Source: Taiwanofungus camphoratus (Eukaryota; Basidiomycota; Agaricomycetes; Polyporales; Taiwanofungaceae). Taken from it: a DNA stretch of 64,000 nucleotides. The stretch lies in assembly GCA_003999685.1 (NCBI GenBank), contig CP021228.1, forward strand, positions 930,001 through 994,000. Reading direction: 5' to 3'. The notes under the pieces were generated by a model. The model did not search any database. It was not told where the DNA came from and worked only from the letters and a program-made list of their open reading frames with translations. The translations under genes and the position numbers were made by a program. Positions 34,340-46,607 of this stretch are shown here, in pieces; the first letter of the stretch is position 1, and each line of letters opens with the position of its first letter.

Positions 34340-35990
34340 CGCTGTCTACGACGGCGAGCTCGTGGGCAACGTGCACCTGCTCAGAGCGATCGTGAACTGC
34401 GTGCAGCGTTGAACGCAAATATTTGGTTTTGGTGGCGTACATACCCCGTGGTCTTACGTAATCTAAGCAACCAGCTTCTGTCGTAAGTATCAGACCAGAC
34501 CAGCTGGTTGAAGAATATCATTCCTCGGGGGCTCTCTCTCATTGCCCGTCATGTCGTTTGCAAAGGCACTCTCTCCTGCAATCAGGGAGATTCGTATTTT
34601 GTGCTGTCAATCGAGCGTGGCTTCCGCTGGCACTCGGTCAGTAGAAGTGGTATCTCTGGGTTTGACACATTATCTCAGGCTTTCGCGTGCTCCCTCTCGT
34701 TTTCAGACAATTCATCTCTTCTACTTACCCCATTCTGAAGCAACATAACCCTGATTTACCTATTCTAATCAGAGAGGCCAAGGGGACACCAGCTAGAGTG
34801 TTCGCGAGATACGGTGCGTCTGATCTCACGTCGCCTTACGATATTCCCGGCTGACTTTTGTAACGCGTGCTATCTCAAATTTATAGAACGTGGTGTGGAG
34901 AGACACGTCGAAGTGGACAACCTTCCACAGGCGGATGTGGCATCCAAAGTTGCTCAGCTATTGAATTTGTCGTCGTAACGTCCTGGAAGCATGATCGAAT
35001 ACCATTGGTGCTGTCTATAAAGCAATCATTGGCCTCTCCGGAGCGTCGATCTCACCATGAAATATTATTGGCATTCGTCTCAAACATATTTGAATTGGTT
35101 GCAATGTTCGTTCAACATGATGTCAACAAGCGTCTGGTAATATCTGGCTCGATGATATATCGGTCTCGATGGCAAGGAGGCTCGACTGCGAATTCGCCCA
35201 TGTTGTTCGCCTCCCAGTGTCGTCATTGCATAGGCTCACTTCACAATGAACTGAACACGCTCAAGATTGCATGACTTGGCTTGCTGTACGGAATTGTCAC
35301 CTATCGCGTTAAGTCAGTGATGCTGCTTTCGTCAGCTACTCCTAGAATCCAATACTGTGCTTTGTGTTGCGTGAACAGTTGGCGATTTAGTCATATTGAA
35401 GCCGATGGATGAAACCATTGCCTGAAACCACTGCTAGAAAAGGAGCCTCAACAGCGTGTCAACACTAGCAACGCAAGGAACCCGATCAACGAGGCTATTG
35501 CCAAATACTATCACAGTTCATGATTAGCATTGCAGCAATGATGTATCGTGCATCATATATATTATTCGGAGCAGGTGAGCATCAGTAACGTCGGTTGAAC
35601 ATCAAACACCAGAGCACTTTGATTCTTCACGGCGCCGCCGGCCCCTCTGTAATTGACAGAACGGAATATCCTTCGCGGTGCGCGTCTTATTCAAAATGTA
35701 AGTGCAATGCTCATACAAGGCAGCCATGAGAGTGACCGATGGTTGATTTTAACGCGGGATCAATTTGAGCTAAATTAACACGACGCATAGAATAAGTTCC
35801 CAAAGATCAGGGATTGAAGCAGTCGACACAGGGATATTGCAGGCTAGGTGTGGAAGGAGGAACGCCCGCCTAAAAGGATGATCTATCCATGTAGGATGAA
35901 ACGTATTGAAGTTCAAAAGTCCATAGAATATTCATGCTCCATGCTCACAGCTCCCACAAGGTGACGCGTATCAGAATTGGATCCGTTATT
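34340..35990. other. Intergenic, 1.65 kb
   Basis: RAX1-like promoter (left) and 3' flank of the HMG gene. An open stretch at 34867-35274 has no similarity that I can see and lacks codon bias like the neighbours. No gene is called. Confidence 0.4.
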
Positions 35991-37132
35991 CTAGGCTGAG
36001 TCAGGCTTCCCCCACTCTGCGGCTTCCTTACTGTACTTCTCGTAGTACGGCTATGCAAAGGTTTACGTGAGAGTCAACCGACCGGTTTGAGAAGATAGCT
36101 GGACAGTAATCACCTTTTTCTGCTCCTCAGTCATGCTCTTCCATTGCTGACCACATTGCTTCGAGTACCATCGGCCAAGATCGAGGCCATGCAGATCTGA
36201 CGGCGGTGTCGCCGTCATATTTCGGCGATATTCCAAAGTGAACCTATGAGGAGAGATAGCGTATAAATGACGTGTAGACTTGCAGCCAACGAGAAAAGTT
36301 ATAAAAACGGACTGTATATACGGTGATAGAGGCCTCTTCGGTATCTTCGAGGTGACGGCTGCTGGCGTGTTTATTCTCCTCTGTCCCTTCGCCTTGCGTT
36401 GTATGTTTATGGCCTTGAAGATACTCGGATCAACCTTCTTCACGTATTCCTCTAGGCTGCTGTGATATGCACTAAGTCTCGACTCGGATTCATCGCGATA
36501 CTTCTGCGGAAGTAAGGCCACAGAGAAACAGACACGTGAGTGAAAGTAATGCCGATAGCCATGAACCAACTGACCTGTTTCTCCTGGTCGCTTAGCGCCT
36601 TCCAGCCTACACTTGCCTCTTTCGCCAGCGATTGCAGCTCGTCTGGAGATTTGGGCCGTCCACGAGACTTGATGTACTCCTGATGGTACAAAATCCAAGC
36701 ACTTGCGGGCCGTTTTGGAGGTAGGTCCTCTTTGCTGATCTTCATCTCTGCGGAGATAATAAATGCATAGAATTAGGTGCAATATCATCTATTACAACAA
36801 GAAATATGTTTACTGGCAAGTGCAGGCTTTCTCGCGACAGTCTTTTCCGTGGGCTTCTTCGCTGGCTTTTTTGCTGTTTTTGTTGCAGGGCTCTTCGCAA
36901 CGCGTTTTGCTTTCGCCGCTACCTTCTTTGAAGATGCTGTTCCTCTCTTAGCACCAGTAGTAGCGCGCTTCGCAGATGTCTGGGCATCGGCGAACGCGAG
37001 ATATGCGGTCGTGAGGAACGTTCGCGTCAACAGCCCATTTTGCGGGCGCGTCGAGAGCGGGAGTGGACGCAATTTGGCAAGATGGAGGGCTGGATTGCGC
37101 AAACCAACGCGTTGGGCAATAATGGACAGCAT
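35991..37132 (-). CDS. Mitochondrial HMG-box protein (ABF2/TFAM-like)
   Basis: Starts MLSIIAQRVGLRNPALHLAK at 37132, an Arg/Leu-rich, acid-free leader typical of a mitochondrial presequence. A lysine/alanine-rich linker (KKVAAKAKRVAKSPATKTAK) follows. HMG box 1 reads PPKRPASAWILYHQEYIKSR, EASVGWKALSDQEKQKYRDE and LSAYHSSLEEYVKKVDPSIF. HMG box 2 reads PKRPLSPYIQFTLEYRRNM, KQCGQQWKSMTEEQKKPYYE and KYSKEAAEWGKPDSA to the stop at 35991. Two boxes behind a leader is the plan of Abf2/TFAM, which package mitochondrial DNA into nucleoids, so that role is inferred. Several introns of about 50-70 bases. It shares a promoter with MED8. A nuclear HMGB protein is the less likely alternative. Confidence 0.83.
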
Positions 37133-37560
37133 GGTGAACAGGAGATTATAGCAGTATCTGGCAAAGGTAAACTCGGATTTGAAGGGTCAACTGGCATATT
37201 TGGCGTTATTTGGCTACAGCCTCCGCCATACTTCCTTTTCCGTAATTCATGGTATTCAATATCATCTTTTCTATCATTGTGTTACTATCGACGCCCAGTT
37301 TATCTGTTCCAAAGCTATAGCTCATGCCCTGAACAATGGTGTTCTCCTGCTGTCAAACAACACAATAAAGGCGAAGAATTTCCCATTCTGTGTCCTGATA
37401 TCAATTAGCTGGAACGTTTCGATAATACAAACCTTGTTGAGGTCAAACTGTTGTTGATCACCATACCCTGCAAGTTTAATTTTTAACATCATTTTTTGGA
37501 TCACTCTAACAGCAATTGAATGTAGCTGGAATCCTTGTTTTGTGGGCGATTGTGCAACTC
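37133..37560. promoter_or_regulatory. Divergent promoter HMG / MED8
   Basis: 428 bp between opposing starts. The frame just upstream of the MED8 ATG is open to about 37516 but has no ATG, so it is left as 5' UTR. Confidence 0.4.
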
Positions 37561-38427
37561 ATGTCTTCCACTTCGGCCAGCAACCCGCAGCTAGCGTTTG
37601 ACCCCCTACCCATTTCTCAGCTTGAGTCTCTGAAATTTAAAGCCAATCAAATAATAGAATCGATACAATCTCTGCAGCGAACTATCGAAGCCGGCAGCCA
37701 AAATATGATGCCCGCGTGGCCGGACATACTCTCGAAATATAACGTTTTACTTTCACAGACACACAATATCTCCACGTCTTTTGCAGCACCACCGCAGACC
37801 AGCTCCGGTGCTTCGTACGCACCAGGTAACCCCTATGAGAGGCTCGCACTGCACCCGAGTATCGGTATGACAGACTTTCAGCTCGACAACGAGCTCATTC
37901 CGCTTCTGCGGAATCAGCAAACCACAGACGTGCTCAGACTCGAAAATGACATTGTTCGCCACCTCTCTGAGCACATGGCGAGCAAGGGTTCGCTCGGCGT
38001 GCTCACGCAGGCGGGGCGCTCAGACGCCCAGACGCTCGGCAGGCGGACCGAATACGAGGACGTGCTACGCGAGTGTGAGCAGATTCGTGTCGAGCATGAT
38101 CAGAGAGTGGATCGCGCGGTACGGGCTGTGGCCATGCTTCGCGAAAAGTATGACTGGAAGGCTCGCGTAGCAGTCGATCAGGAGGAACCGGATGAGCTCG
38201 AGTGGGATCCAGCTTTACAGGGCCAGCCTTCACAACAGTCTGAAGCAAATGCTGCGCCCCAAAGAATGAGCGAGGTTGGGGGCAGTGGAAATACGCCGGT
38301 TGGAAGGCAGAGCAACGATACTGATGAGGAAGAGGAACTAGAGGAGGTTCTTGGGGATGGGGCAGACCAGACACCGGATGGCACAACTGGTGGCGGTGAG
38401 TCTGCTACTTCCATGGTAGAAGGATAA
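37561..38427 (+). CDS. MED8: Mediator complex subunit 8
   Basis: Single-exon 288-aa head-module subunit of Mediator, the RNA polymerase II coactivator. The start MSSTSASNPQLAFDPL leads into the family core LPISQLESLKFKANQIIESI and QSLQRTIEAGSQNMMPAWPD, then ILSKYNVLLSQTHNISTSF. A middle block (LALHPSIGMTDFQLDNELIP, LLRNQQTTDVLRLENDIVRH) matches fungal MED8. A long charged helix (YEDVLRECEQIRVEHDQRVD) follows. The last 90 residues are acidic and disordered (DTDEEEELEEVLGDGADQ). Family length is typically 200-300 aa in fungi, so this is complete. Confidence 0.9.
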   Translation: MSSTSASNPQLAFDPLPISQLESLKFKANQIIESIQSLQRTIEAGSQNMMPAWPDILSKYNVLLSQTHNISTSFAAPPQTSSGASYAPGNPYERLALHPSIGMTDFQLDNELIPLLRNQQTTDVLRLENDIVRHLSEHMASKGSLGVLTQAGRSDAQTLGRRTEYEDVLRECEQIRVEHDQRVDRAVRAVAMLREKYDWKARVAVDQEEPDELEWDPALQGQPSQQSEANAAPQRMSEVGGSGNTPVGRQSNDTDEEEELEEVLGDGADQTPDGTTGGGESATSMVEG

Positions 38428-39387
38428 ATGGTTAGTAAGGCATACATGGAAGCATGTGACCGTGATGCTGATGCTTAATCCGCGTAGTCATTGGGCTTTC
38501 GATTGTCCTGCAACTCAAATCTCGTCGCGCAACAGCAGCCACGCCGGGTCATTGGCCAAATTGACACCGGCTAATCATGTTCATAGGAATACTCAGTTGA
38601 TGAACTCACCCGACCTTCCCAACGTTCAATATGAACGTTTCATCTTGACTTTGGCGTAGAGTGCTATCAGCGCCGGTGTTATCTCGCGAGATGACCAGAT
38701 GAAACAGAAATTTGATGTCTAACTGTGCCTTCGTGGGATTGATTTTGGCATTTTCCTCCTTAGTTCAAGTCAGATCATACAGCTATCTCTTTCTCGACCG
38801 ACTTTCTTCTCGCCGAACCACACCATGCCCCTGCATGTCCGCAACTTCCGGTTATTTGTGTTATTCAACAACAGATACCGCGCTTATAGACTTGTCCGGG
38901 ATGTTGAGTAACGATAGTCTGCGCGTTTGATGACTGTTGACCAGATTGTCGTAACCGGCCTGTCTCTTCATTGTTGATTCTCACCGCTCCACCTAGTTCT
39001 TTCCCCTTCCCCATCTAGATGTGTGCAAGAATGTCGAACGTGGTGTGACGCTAAGCACTGCGCTTAGATTATGTGTGTGCCTTAGTTATTCCTTTGAATT
39101 CGTGCTTATGGTGTGATAGCAGGACATTTACATCCCTACAGCACTGGACCAGATCAGCAAATCTGGATGGCGATAGAGCTTTCATTGACAGGGTGTGCGA
39201 CCTTGTCGAGTCGCACTCTCGATATTTATGCAAGCTTACACTATATTGGATCCTCATGATCACTGTGTCAAACCCGCATGTGCGAATCCCGGCGTCCGGG
39301 ACCCCTTGCCTCAACGCGCATCAGCGCTTCCATTGAATGAGGTCTGTCAGAACCATTGCGGAGTGCTATATTCATGTGTCCAGAATC
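38428..39387. other. Intergenic left of the MITE
   Basis: 0.96 kb of gene-free DNA between MED8 and the inverted-repeat element. No coding stretch is convincing. Confidence 0.4.
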
Positions 39388-39910
39388 GGGGAGTCGGCAC
39401 CCCCTAGAAGTCGGCAGGCAACGCAGAAGTAACGTCGCTGTCACACGTGCCGACTTAGGGACCGCTGCAAAACAGTGCGAAACCGGCCTTAGTCGCCTTT
39501 CTGGTACCAAAATTGCATAACTTGACTAACTAGTCGAATTTCTTGCCTTTCGGTGGCTGAATATGAAGCAGCCAGTCACAGGACAGTTGCACACCAGTCA
39601 ACCTATGGTCAGCTTGTACGACTAGTGCATGACTGCCCTGCAAATTTTGCACAAACGTTGACTACGCTTTTTTACAGAGCGTGACTGACCGTGATTCCAG
39701 GCATGACAATGGCCTGCAAATGCTCAGAAGAAAGGAATACTCAACGGCTTATCCGTTTGTTTTCGTTCAAGCTCGAAATGAAAGCAGATATGTAAACACT
39801 TATGTAAACATGAAACTTTTAAGGGAAATGACAGTGTCTAAGTCAAATATCATGGGGGTGCTCAGTGCTGACTTCTGGGGGTGCCGACTTCTAGGCGGTG
39901 CTGACTCCCC
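39388..39910. mobile_element. MITE-like element with 29-bp terminal inverted repeats
   Basis: The two ends are inverted repeats. The left begins GGGGAGTCGGCACCCCCTAG and continues AAGTCGGCA. The right end is its reverse complement with about two mismatches in 29 positions (GCGGTGCTGACTCCCC at the very end). The GTGC-GACTT phrase recurs subterminally, twice more just inside the right end and once near 39447. The 523-bp interior has no transposase ORF, so this is a non-autonomous DNA element. No clear target-site duplication is visible on comparing about ten flanking bases, so the superfamily is not assigned. Confidence 0.68.
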
Positions 39911-42264
39911 AGTGATGCATAGTATCCGGGTAGGCTGACTCCAGATGTATTTTCAACAACAGATCACGGCAATAAGATGGTGACCAGCACCTGGACATAT
40001 CTGCCAGACTAATTTCGCCAATCACTTCTAAGGCTGAGTGCTCTGTTTGACGTGTTTATTCGTTGAGGTACTACTTCAGTAGTAATCCACCCGGGTATAG
40101 CTGCACTAGCGGTGTTCCCTGCGCTCACGTGCGCTCCTTAAGTTATAACAACCACCTGGTCAGAATGCTGCACGTCCTCACACCTCGTAAACAGTATTAT
40201 AGTGTCCATGACGACGAATAGTGATGAATGTTTGTGTCTCTAAGGCTATATGTAGCCGTTCTGCTGCTACAGATTTCTTTCTGCCGGATTTATACTACAA
40301 CGATCGAATCTATCCGGGCCTCGTTACCATTCCATGCCTTCGTTCGAGAGTCAGACGAACTTTTATCGTGCTGCTTCTTTGCTACTCCATGCAGGAAAGA
40401 ACAGCTACTCCATTCACGTTGTCTCTGATGGAACGGAACATTATGACTTGGTGCTAAAACCAAAGTGAACTGATAGGAGAGTAGTACGCGCTAATTGATG
40501 TCATTCGACACGGAAGGAGACACGCTTTGCCCTCTGGAGAAACTGCCCTCGGGAAGTGATCCAGGTGGAGTTAGTATCAACTTAGGGTACGAGAACTCTC
40601 TATGCCCCCTTGCAGCCTGATATATGATATCCCACTGTCGCGGCCGTGCGAGAATGCTTTAGGTGTGAGTTGTGCCAGCCTTGAGTAGCTTCTATCAATG
40701 CACTCGGAGATGTGCCAAAGACCGACTTCAGGATTCGGGTGCTCGTCAGAACCTCATGGTTATGGTGCCTTGTCAGACATTGGCAGTCCTATCATCAATG
40801 CCTGTTGCTCTTCACATCCTCCTCTCAATAGGTGCTTGCAAGTTGCTTCTTTCTCCTTCCTTGCGGTTAGATACGGTCTACTCTTCTAGTCTCGGAAGCA
40901 ACCAATTACGGAGACTCCGAGTTGTGCCCTGGACGCGAGAAGCGCGGGAACACAAGCAGAACCAAGGCAATGGTTGGCAAGCTTACCGGCCCCGCAGCAT
41001 TGACATCGATGGCATGTGACGAAGGCGCGCAGTCTCATAAGCTACTCATAGGCTTGCGAAATGTAATTGATGTGTAGGCAGCAAGTGACGTGAGCGATCT
41101 GCCAATTGGAAGGCCCAATCAATGTTGTGTATCTACAATACTTTCCATGCTTTGAAATCATCGATGCACAATGGGCTATCGGAAAATGACGTGCACACCA
41201 CTGGCCCAGCGACATGCTTGGTGGGACGCACGATTTGCGCGGTCCGTGGTTGCGGTATAATATCGTAGTTGTATGGTACCACACTGGGTCGACCGACGTA
41301 CTCAGTCAAATTCAGAACTCCAGATAGCAATCTAAGGTTGAAGCTGCATGCGAGAACGTCAGATAGCAGCTTGGGCCAGGGGACGCCTGTCGGTGTCATT
41401 GCAAACGTCCGCTCCCATAAATTGAGATAGTTTCTTGGGCACATCCGGTTACACAACAAATGGATGCATCCCTTTCTCACTTGAGGGCCTTCGGCAAGAC
41501 AGGTTCTGCCCACCACAATGGAGAGGCTAAGCTTCCCCGATGAGTAATAGGCTGAGGTGAAGAAGTTGCTTAAGGTGTCTCACGAGCGTGTGCTACACCC
41601 GTCCTCCAGCGGGAGATGATACTCGGTACATACGCTTCGCTCTGGGAAAGCGAAGGCTTGCACTCGGCGAGGATGAAATAAATGGGTGTTTGTGTTGGTG
41701 CCTATAGAGCTCGGACACGTCGGAGGGTTCGCCGCCGACTAAGATGGGAACGGGGAAGGCACGCGCTAGGCATGTAGTGGACAGCAAGACAGATTCGAGT
41801 GTGTTTCTCCCTTCTTATCATTGACTTATTGATCATGATCCTATAACCACAACATATCAAGTACACCGCAGTAAAATAATCTCCTCACCCGTCGTACCTT
41901 TGCTGTTCTATTTATGAAACGATTCTATACATACCGAGGATGATATTGTGTGGGCCGAAGAATAACTCGGCTGTGATATGAGCATTGATGGATTGGAACT
42001 GGTTTTGACACTTCGCCTGTCAACCACCTGTTGGCCATGCGTCTGGAGACAGACAATTCTACATCGCCACGCTGTCCCATTCGCCGGAACGGGGCTCGGG
42101 CTCAACCGGCCCACGACAGTCGTCAACTTCATTGATTAGTCCCGTCGACATGAGTGCTAATGATGAAGCCCTTCCTGAAAACCGCCGAGACACGATGCAT
42201 GCTCGTCGTTCGCAACGAAGACGGAGGCTGTAGGCGGTCAATCTAACGCCGGGCGGTAGGAGAG

Positions 42265-42275
42265 TTATCAGATAA
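42265..42275. promoter_or_regulatory. GATA palindrome TTATCAGATAA
   Basis: Perfect 11-bp palindrome containing ATCWGATAA, the consensus of iron-responsive fungal GATA factors (Urbs1/SRE/Fep1), on both strands. About 1.27 kb upstream of the ferric reductase start. Confidence 0.5.
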
Positions 42276-42727
42276 GTATCAGCTGGAAAGTCGGATAAGT
42301 AGGCCCGCGGGACACTGTCAAACAAACGCAGCCCATATCAAGCTACCGGCTCCCCACCCTTGTCTCGAGCGCGAGAACCCGATGTCCAAAGAAAGCCACG
42401 ATCGCGGGCAACAAGCATGATGTCTTGATCCTGGTACATGCATATCATCCTTCCGGCGTTTCGAGCACGACGCAGGTCTGCTACAGTGTGACACTCACGA
42501 CTCACAGCCCGTTACACACCATCTGGCACATGTCAGTACGGCGTGGCCACCAGTGTTTTCTAGTTGTTTCCGGGCTAGATTGGATGGGGAGCGTGCCCCT
42601 GTACGTTATTCGTACTAGACAAGTGTGGACAGGTGCGATAAGGGTGCGTATCGCTCGAATCAACCAATAAAGGGGACAGTGTTATATGCAGCCGTTGAGG
42701 TCACCCTCATGCGATGTTGAGGGACGG

Positions 42728-42780
42728 ATTAGATAAGATTGTACCACATCTGATAAGATCAATAAATTTTTATCTGATAA
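42728..42780 (+). promoter_or_regulatory. Cluster of three GATA sites
   Basis: ATTAGATAA (42728-42736), ATCTGATAA (42748-42756) and the palindrome TTATCTGATAA (42770-42780), each followed by GAT, within 53 bp. They lie about 770 bp upstream of the ferric reductase ATG. Two of the three match the iron-GATA consensus exactly. Confidence 0.6.
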
Positions 42781-43544
42781 GATTTTTTCCTAATCATCCA
42801 TTTGATCGGAACGATTGCTCCCCCTTGGTTCATAAGAACTACCGTGGCTTGTTCTGCCAACCAGGAAATGAAGTTCACACAGCAGCGCTTCAAATTGAAG
42901 ATACCGCTGCGTTGCAGGTTTCTTTCGTGTCCTTAACTGCCAGAACTGGTTGTTTTCGTACCAGGGGCCATGGCAACTCGGTCCGACAGATGCCTAACAC
43001 CGTCAGACTTCTCATGATACGAGCAACTGTCTCGCGGTGACAACCAGTACCGAGTGTAAAGTAAATGCACAGAAATGGATATTTGGGCTAAACAAAGTTT
43101 ATCTTGGCATGCGTGTCGATGCTTCCTGGGATTGGCCAGCTGCTACGAGATCCGGGGTGAGATATACAGTGGAATTCCGTTGCTCTCACTGACGCTTTCC
43201 TGTTCAGGTTATTACCAGCCGAGCCCCATGTATTTCTCAGGCCTCGAAGCGAATCACCATGCTGCTGACGCTATCGTCATTGTGGTGGTGGGCTGTCCTT
43301 ATATAACATGTTGCCTGTTAAATGCTTGACTTGGCGCGTTCCTCAGATCTACCCTCTCTTCCGTGCCCCGACCGACACCTCCCGAAAGGTATCTTCGTGC
43401 CTGCCGGGAAATTTGTGTTTTCTTCTCTGTATTTAACACCCCTTGTTGAGCATCGGGCGTCCAGGAATTTCAGCCCGTCCGGTCTTAACGGGTCCTTAGC
43501 AGTGCTCGTCGTTCCTGCCGCCATCCTCGCATTCGTATCCCGAC

Positions 43545-45920
43545 ATGGCTAAGGTCACCGACAAAACACTACGCGCCACCAGAACTAGGGAATATCCTGA
43601 CGAAGTCTGGTACTTCCTCGCCTGTTTTATTGGTACTCTGGCGATATTTAACTGGGGATCATGGGCGATTTCCAAGCTGTCGAGCAAGCTGTCCAAGAAG
43701 TCAGCCATGGACGCTGAGGGTGGTGCTGGAGCCACCAATCAGCGCATTTCTTTGCGGCGCATTCCGTCTGCCATCGCTAATGCGTACCGGGTGATTGCGT
43801 TTCGCTGGACCTTACAGATTGGCAATTCCTATACGCTCAATATGGCGGAGGTTTTCGTCACTTGTGCGTATATTATCGCCATCTTCGTTTGGGAGTTCAT
43901 CAATAGTGAGCTATTTACTTGTGTCTGAAGCGCATTCAGACGCGACTGAATCCTGTTCCTGTAGCAACTGACTTGGAGGGCGAGAAGCTCGACTACAGTT
44001 TCTGGGGCAACAGGGCGGGCACCATTGCCTCCAGTCAACTTCCTCTGATTACCGCACTTGGTACCAAGAACAACGTAGTTTCCTGTAAGCGAGATGCTCG
44101 AGAATCTCCTGCTCCTGTGACAGTAGTACTGACTGGGAATCCAGACATTACCGGTGTCAGTTACGATAAGGTGAACCGTCCGCCTTCCATTACTCGACTC
44201 ATACTCACAGGCGTCAACAGTTGAATTACGTCCATCGGATGACTGCCCGCGTCATTTTTGTATTGCTATGGGTACATGCTGGGAACAAAGTAGGATGATC
44301 CAATGTATTGCCCACTGAAAACTGTCTAATCCTTGTTCATTTCCAGTACGCTACGTGCGTCTCAATATTGTTATGAAGATCATTGTGCTTCGCTCATCCC
44401 ATTCTAGATATACACCATCGGAGTATCCTTCTTACTTCGTGCCAATCGGCTTAGCGGCTATGGTCGCGTTCAGTATCCTCTGTGTTGTATCTCTGCGCCC
44501 GATTCGGTCCAACGCCTACGAGTTCTTCTTCCTAACCCACTTCTTTATGGTTCTGTGAGCTGTGTGTCCGCTTGTTCCTCGGACGCTGCTGACTGTCCCT
44601 ATTCCCACAGTGTCTTCTTGCTGGGGGGATACTTCCACGCCAGAGAACAGCAGTGGGGAATGCTCATCTGGCCGAGCTTCCTGGTGTGGGGTCTCGATCG
44701 CTTCATCCGCTTCGTTCGTGTAGTCGTCTTCAACCATCTCTACTTCCTCTTCTTCTGGAAGAAGAACAGTAATCTCGACGCGACCGCGGAGCTGCTCTCG
44801 CCGAACTTCGTGCGCCTGCGCATCTCACGCCCGTCGCACTTCCACTGGAGCCCTGGCCAGACCGCGTACCTGCTCATGCCGACGGTGTCTCGCATCCCCA
44901 CCGAGGCGCACCCGTTCACGATCGCGAGCGTTGACACCGCGCACGGAGCTGAGATGGACGCGGAAAAGAAGGAGGGTCTGGGCGAGAGTGCGCCGTACTG
45001 GAAGGAACTGGTCTTCTTGATCAACGTCCGGGATGGCTTCACAAAGCGGCTGGCGCGCGTCGCCGAGAAGGGTCAGAAGATGAAAGTGCTCGTCGATGGT
45101 CCGTATGGGTTCACGCCGAGCTTCTGCAACGACGATACCGTAGTCCTTGTTGCGGGTGAGCATTTATGATACTTAGTGTGCAATTATCCATGCTGATTGT
45201 GCACCCAGGTGGCTCGGGTGTATCGTTCACTCTCTCAAAGTTCCTCGGGCTTGTGAAGTGAGTTATTTGCGACTTTACTTGCTGCCCCTGCTCATCTGGA
45301 ATTTTCGTGCTTAGTGATGTGCGAAACGGTACCAGCGTGTGTCGCAAGGTTGTCTGGATTTGGGCAATCCGAGATGCAAGTACGTATAAGACGAGTGTTC
45401 CTGTGTCTTTCGGCGTAACTGAATATGTCTGCGCAGGGCAGATTGAATGGGTCAACAACACGCTAGTGCAAGCTTTACAAGTCGCTCCTTCTCACCTCTC
45501 AGTGCACATCCTTATCTATGTAACATCTCCTGAGTCCTCTTTGACGAAGGCATGGGACGACGACTCGGCCCACTCTGGGTCGGACGGTACACCAAGCATC
45601 CAAGGGGAGAAGTCCAGTGGCCCTCCGTCACTTCTCGAATTCCCTGTCGTTCATCTTTCTCATGGTCGGCCTGACATCCAAGCCCTGCTTCAGGAGGAAG
45701 CCGCTGTGAACACGGGACATATGTCTGTAACAGGTGCGTGGTGGAACAGCTCTCTATTCTTAGCTCGCGTCAATCTCAAGTTTCTTATTTAGTATGTGGA
45801 TCCCAAGCCATTGCACGATCTTGCCGCGCCGCTCTCAGGTTCGCTGTGGCGGGTCCCATGAACATTCTCAAGGGCGGTCCCAGTGTCGTGCTGCACGTCG
45901 AGTCATTCGGTTATGCCTAG
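43545..45920 (+). CDS. Ferric/metallo-reductase (FRE family)
   Basis: Plasma-membrane flavocytochrome that moves electrons from NADPH across the membrane to reduce ferric iron for uptake. Eleven exons (43545-43905, 43965-44084, 44124-44170, 44221-44289, 44347-44354, 44408-44554, 44611-45155, 45209-45257, 45315-45379, 45437-45733, 45793-45920) sum to 1836 nt, 611 aa. Haem-binding His pairs lie in LNYVHRMTARVIFVLLWVHA and in FFLTHFFMVL with GGYFHAREQQ. The FAD site is HPFTIASVD. The NADPH-binding segments are GPYGFTPSF and LVAGGSGVSFTLSKF. The C-terminus CRAALRFAVAGPMNILKGGP with VVLHVESFGYA is typical. Exon 5 is only 8 nt but is needed to keep the frame. A cluster of iron-type GATA sites lies upstream. 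Confidence 0.92.
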
Positions 45921-46607
45921 ACATTGTGTGAATCGCAAATAATCAAGAGAAACAAAAAAGGGTTCGTGCACGGACTACACTGTATATGTATCGCAGTGCT
46001 TGTTTCAGAATGGATTGAGTGTAGCACCCTAATATTCTCTCCACACATCTATACATGTGCTTGTAACCTTTTGCACAATACAGTAAGACTAAGCACAGGA
46101 GAACCGACTTAAGGAGTGACTGAACTTTCCGGCATGCATATCTTATCAGATAAGATTCAGCAAGGCCGATCCGTCAAGCTCCTCCGGCGCTTACAGACAA
46201 TAAGTGAAGAGCGATTCGTCGGAAAGGTTTCCATCCCATTCAATTATATATGTTTCCGCTGCCAGTCCCACAATGGCCTAGCTGACTTGCAGTGCGGGAA
46301 CACATTCTATTCATGTTCTGGATTGGTCCCACTGACCTCGCAAGCTCGGCGTCGACTCTCCAGATCTCCATTTGAAAGTCAAAATGGACCGCGGGCAAAC
46401 TTGAAGAGTGGTCCCGATGTGGCCTTGGACAAGTAAGATATTGTAGAAGGAGGGGAGAAAGTTTTGAGATTTCTTAAATGAACGCGCCATACTTGTCAAG
46501 GCGCTTCACTCCAAACTCGACGTCACATCCGACGTTGTCTCCCCGCGTTCTTCCATATCTATTGCAAAAGATGTGGTGGGTCACCGGAAGTCGTCTGCAC
46601 TCTATTC
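45921..46607. other. Spacer between FRE and oxygenase
   Basis: 0.69 kb. It contains the GATA palindrome at 46140-46156 (listed separately). No further gene is seen. Confidence 0.4.
46140..46156. promoter_or_regulatory. 17-bp GATA palindrome
   Basis: ATCTTATC-A-GATAAGAT is a perfect odd-centred palindrome that contains TTATCAGATAA. It is 220 bp past the ferric reductase stop and about 450 bp before the oxygenase start, the same motif as upstream of FRE. Confidence 0.55.

Larger units (their letters stand above)
39911..43544. other. Gene-poor stretch, 3.6 kb
   Basis: The longest gap in the window. Short open segments occur (minus strand 41133-41516, 41593-41787 and 42059-42325), but none has a recognisable domain and they do not join by clear splice sites. 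The right end holds GATA palindromes (listed separately) upstream of the ferric reductase. Confidence 0.4.

Noticed and set aside
34867-35274. 135-codon plus-strand open frame
   Set aside because: No similarity I recognise and no flanking exons. Insufficient support for a gene.
41042-42325. Several minus-strand open segments that might be exons
   Set aside because: They do not join by consistent splice sites and contain no known motif. Kept only as a note on the gene-poor stretch.
44555-44610. Read-through of a ferric reductase intron
   Set aside because: Clean GTGAGC donor and CCCACAG acceptor. Splicing restores the family sequence FFMVLVFLLGGYFH.
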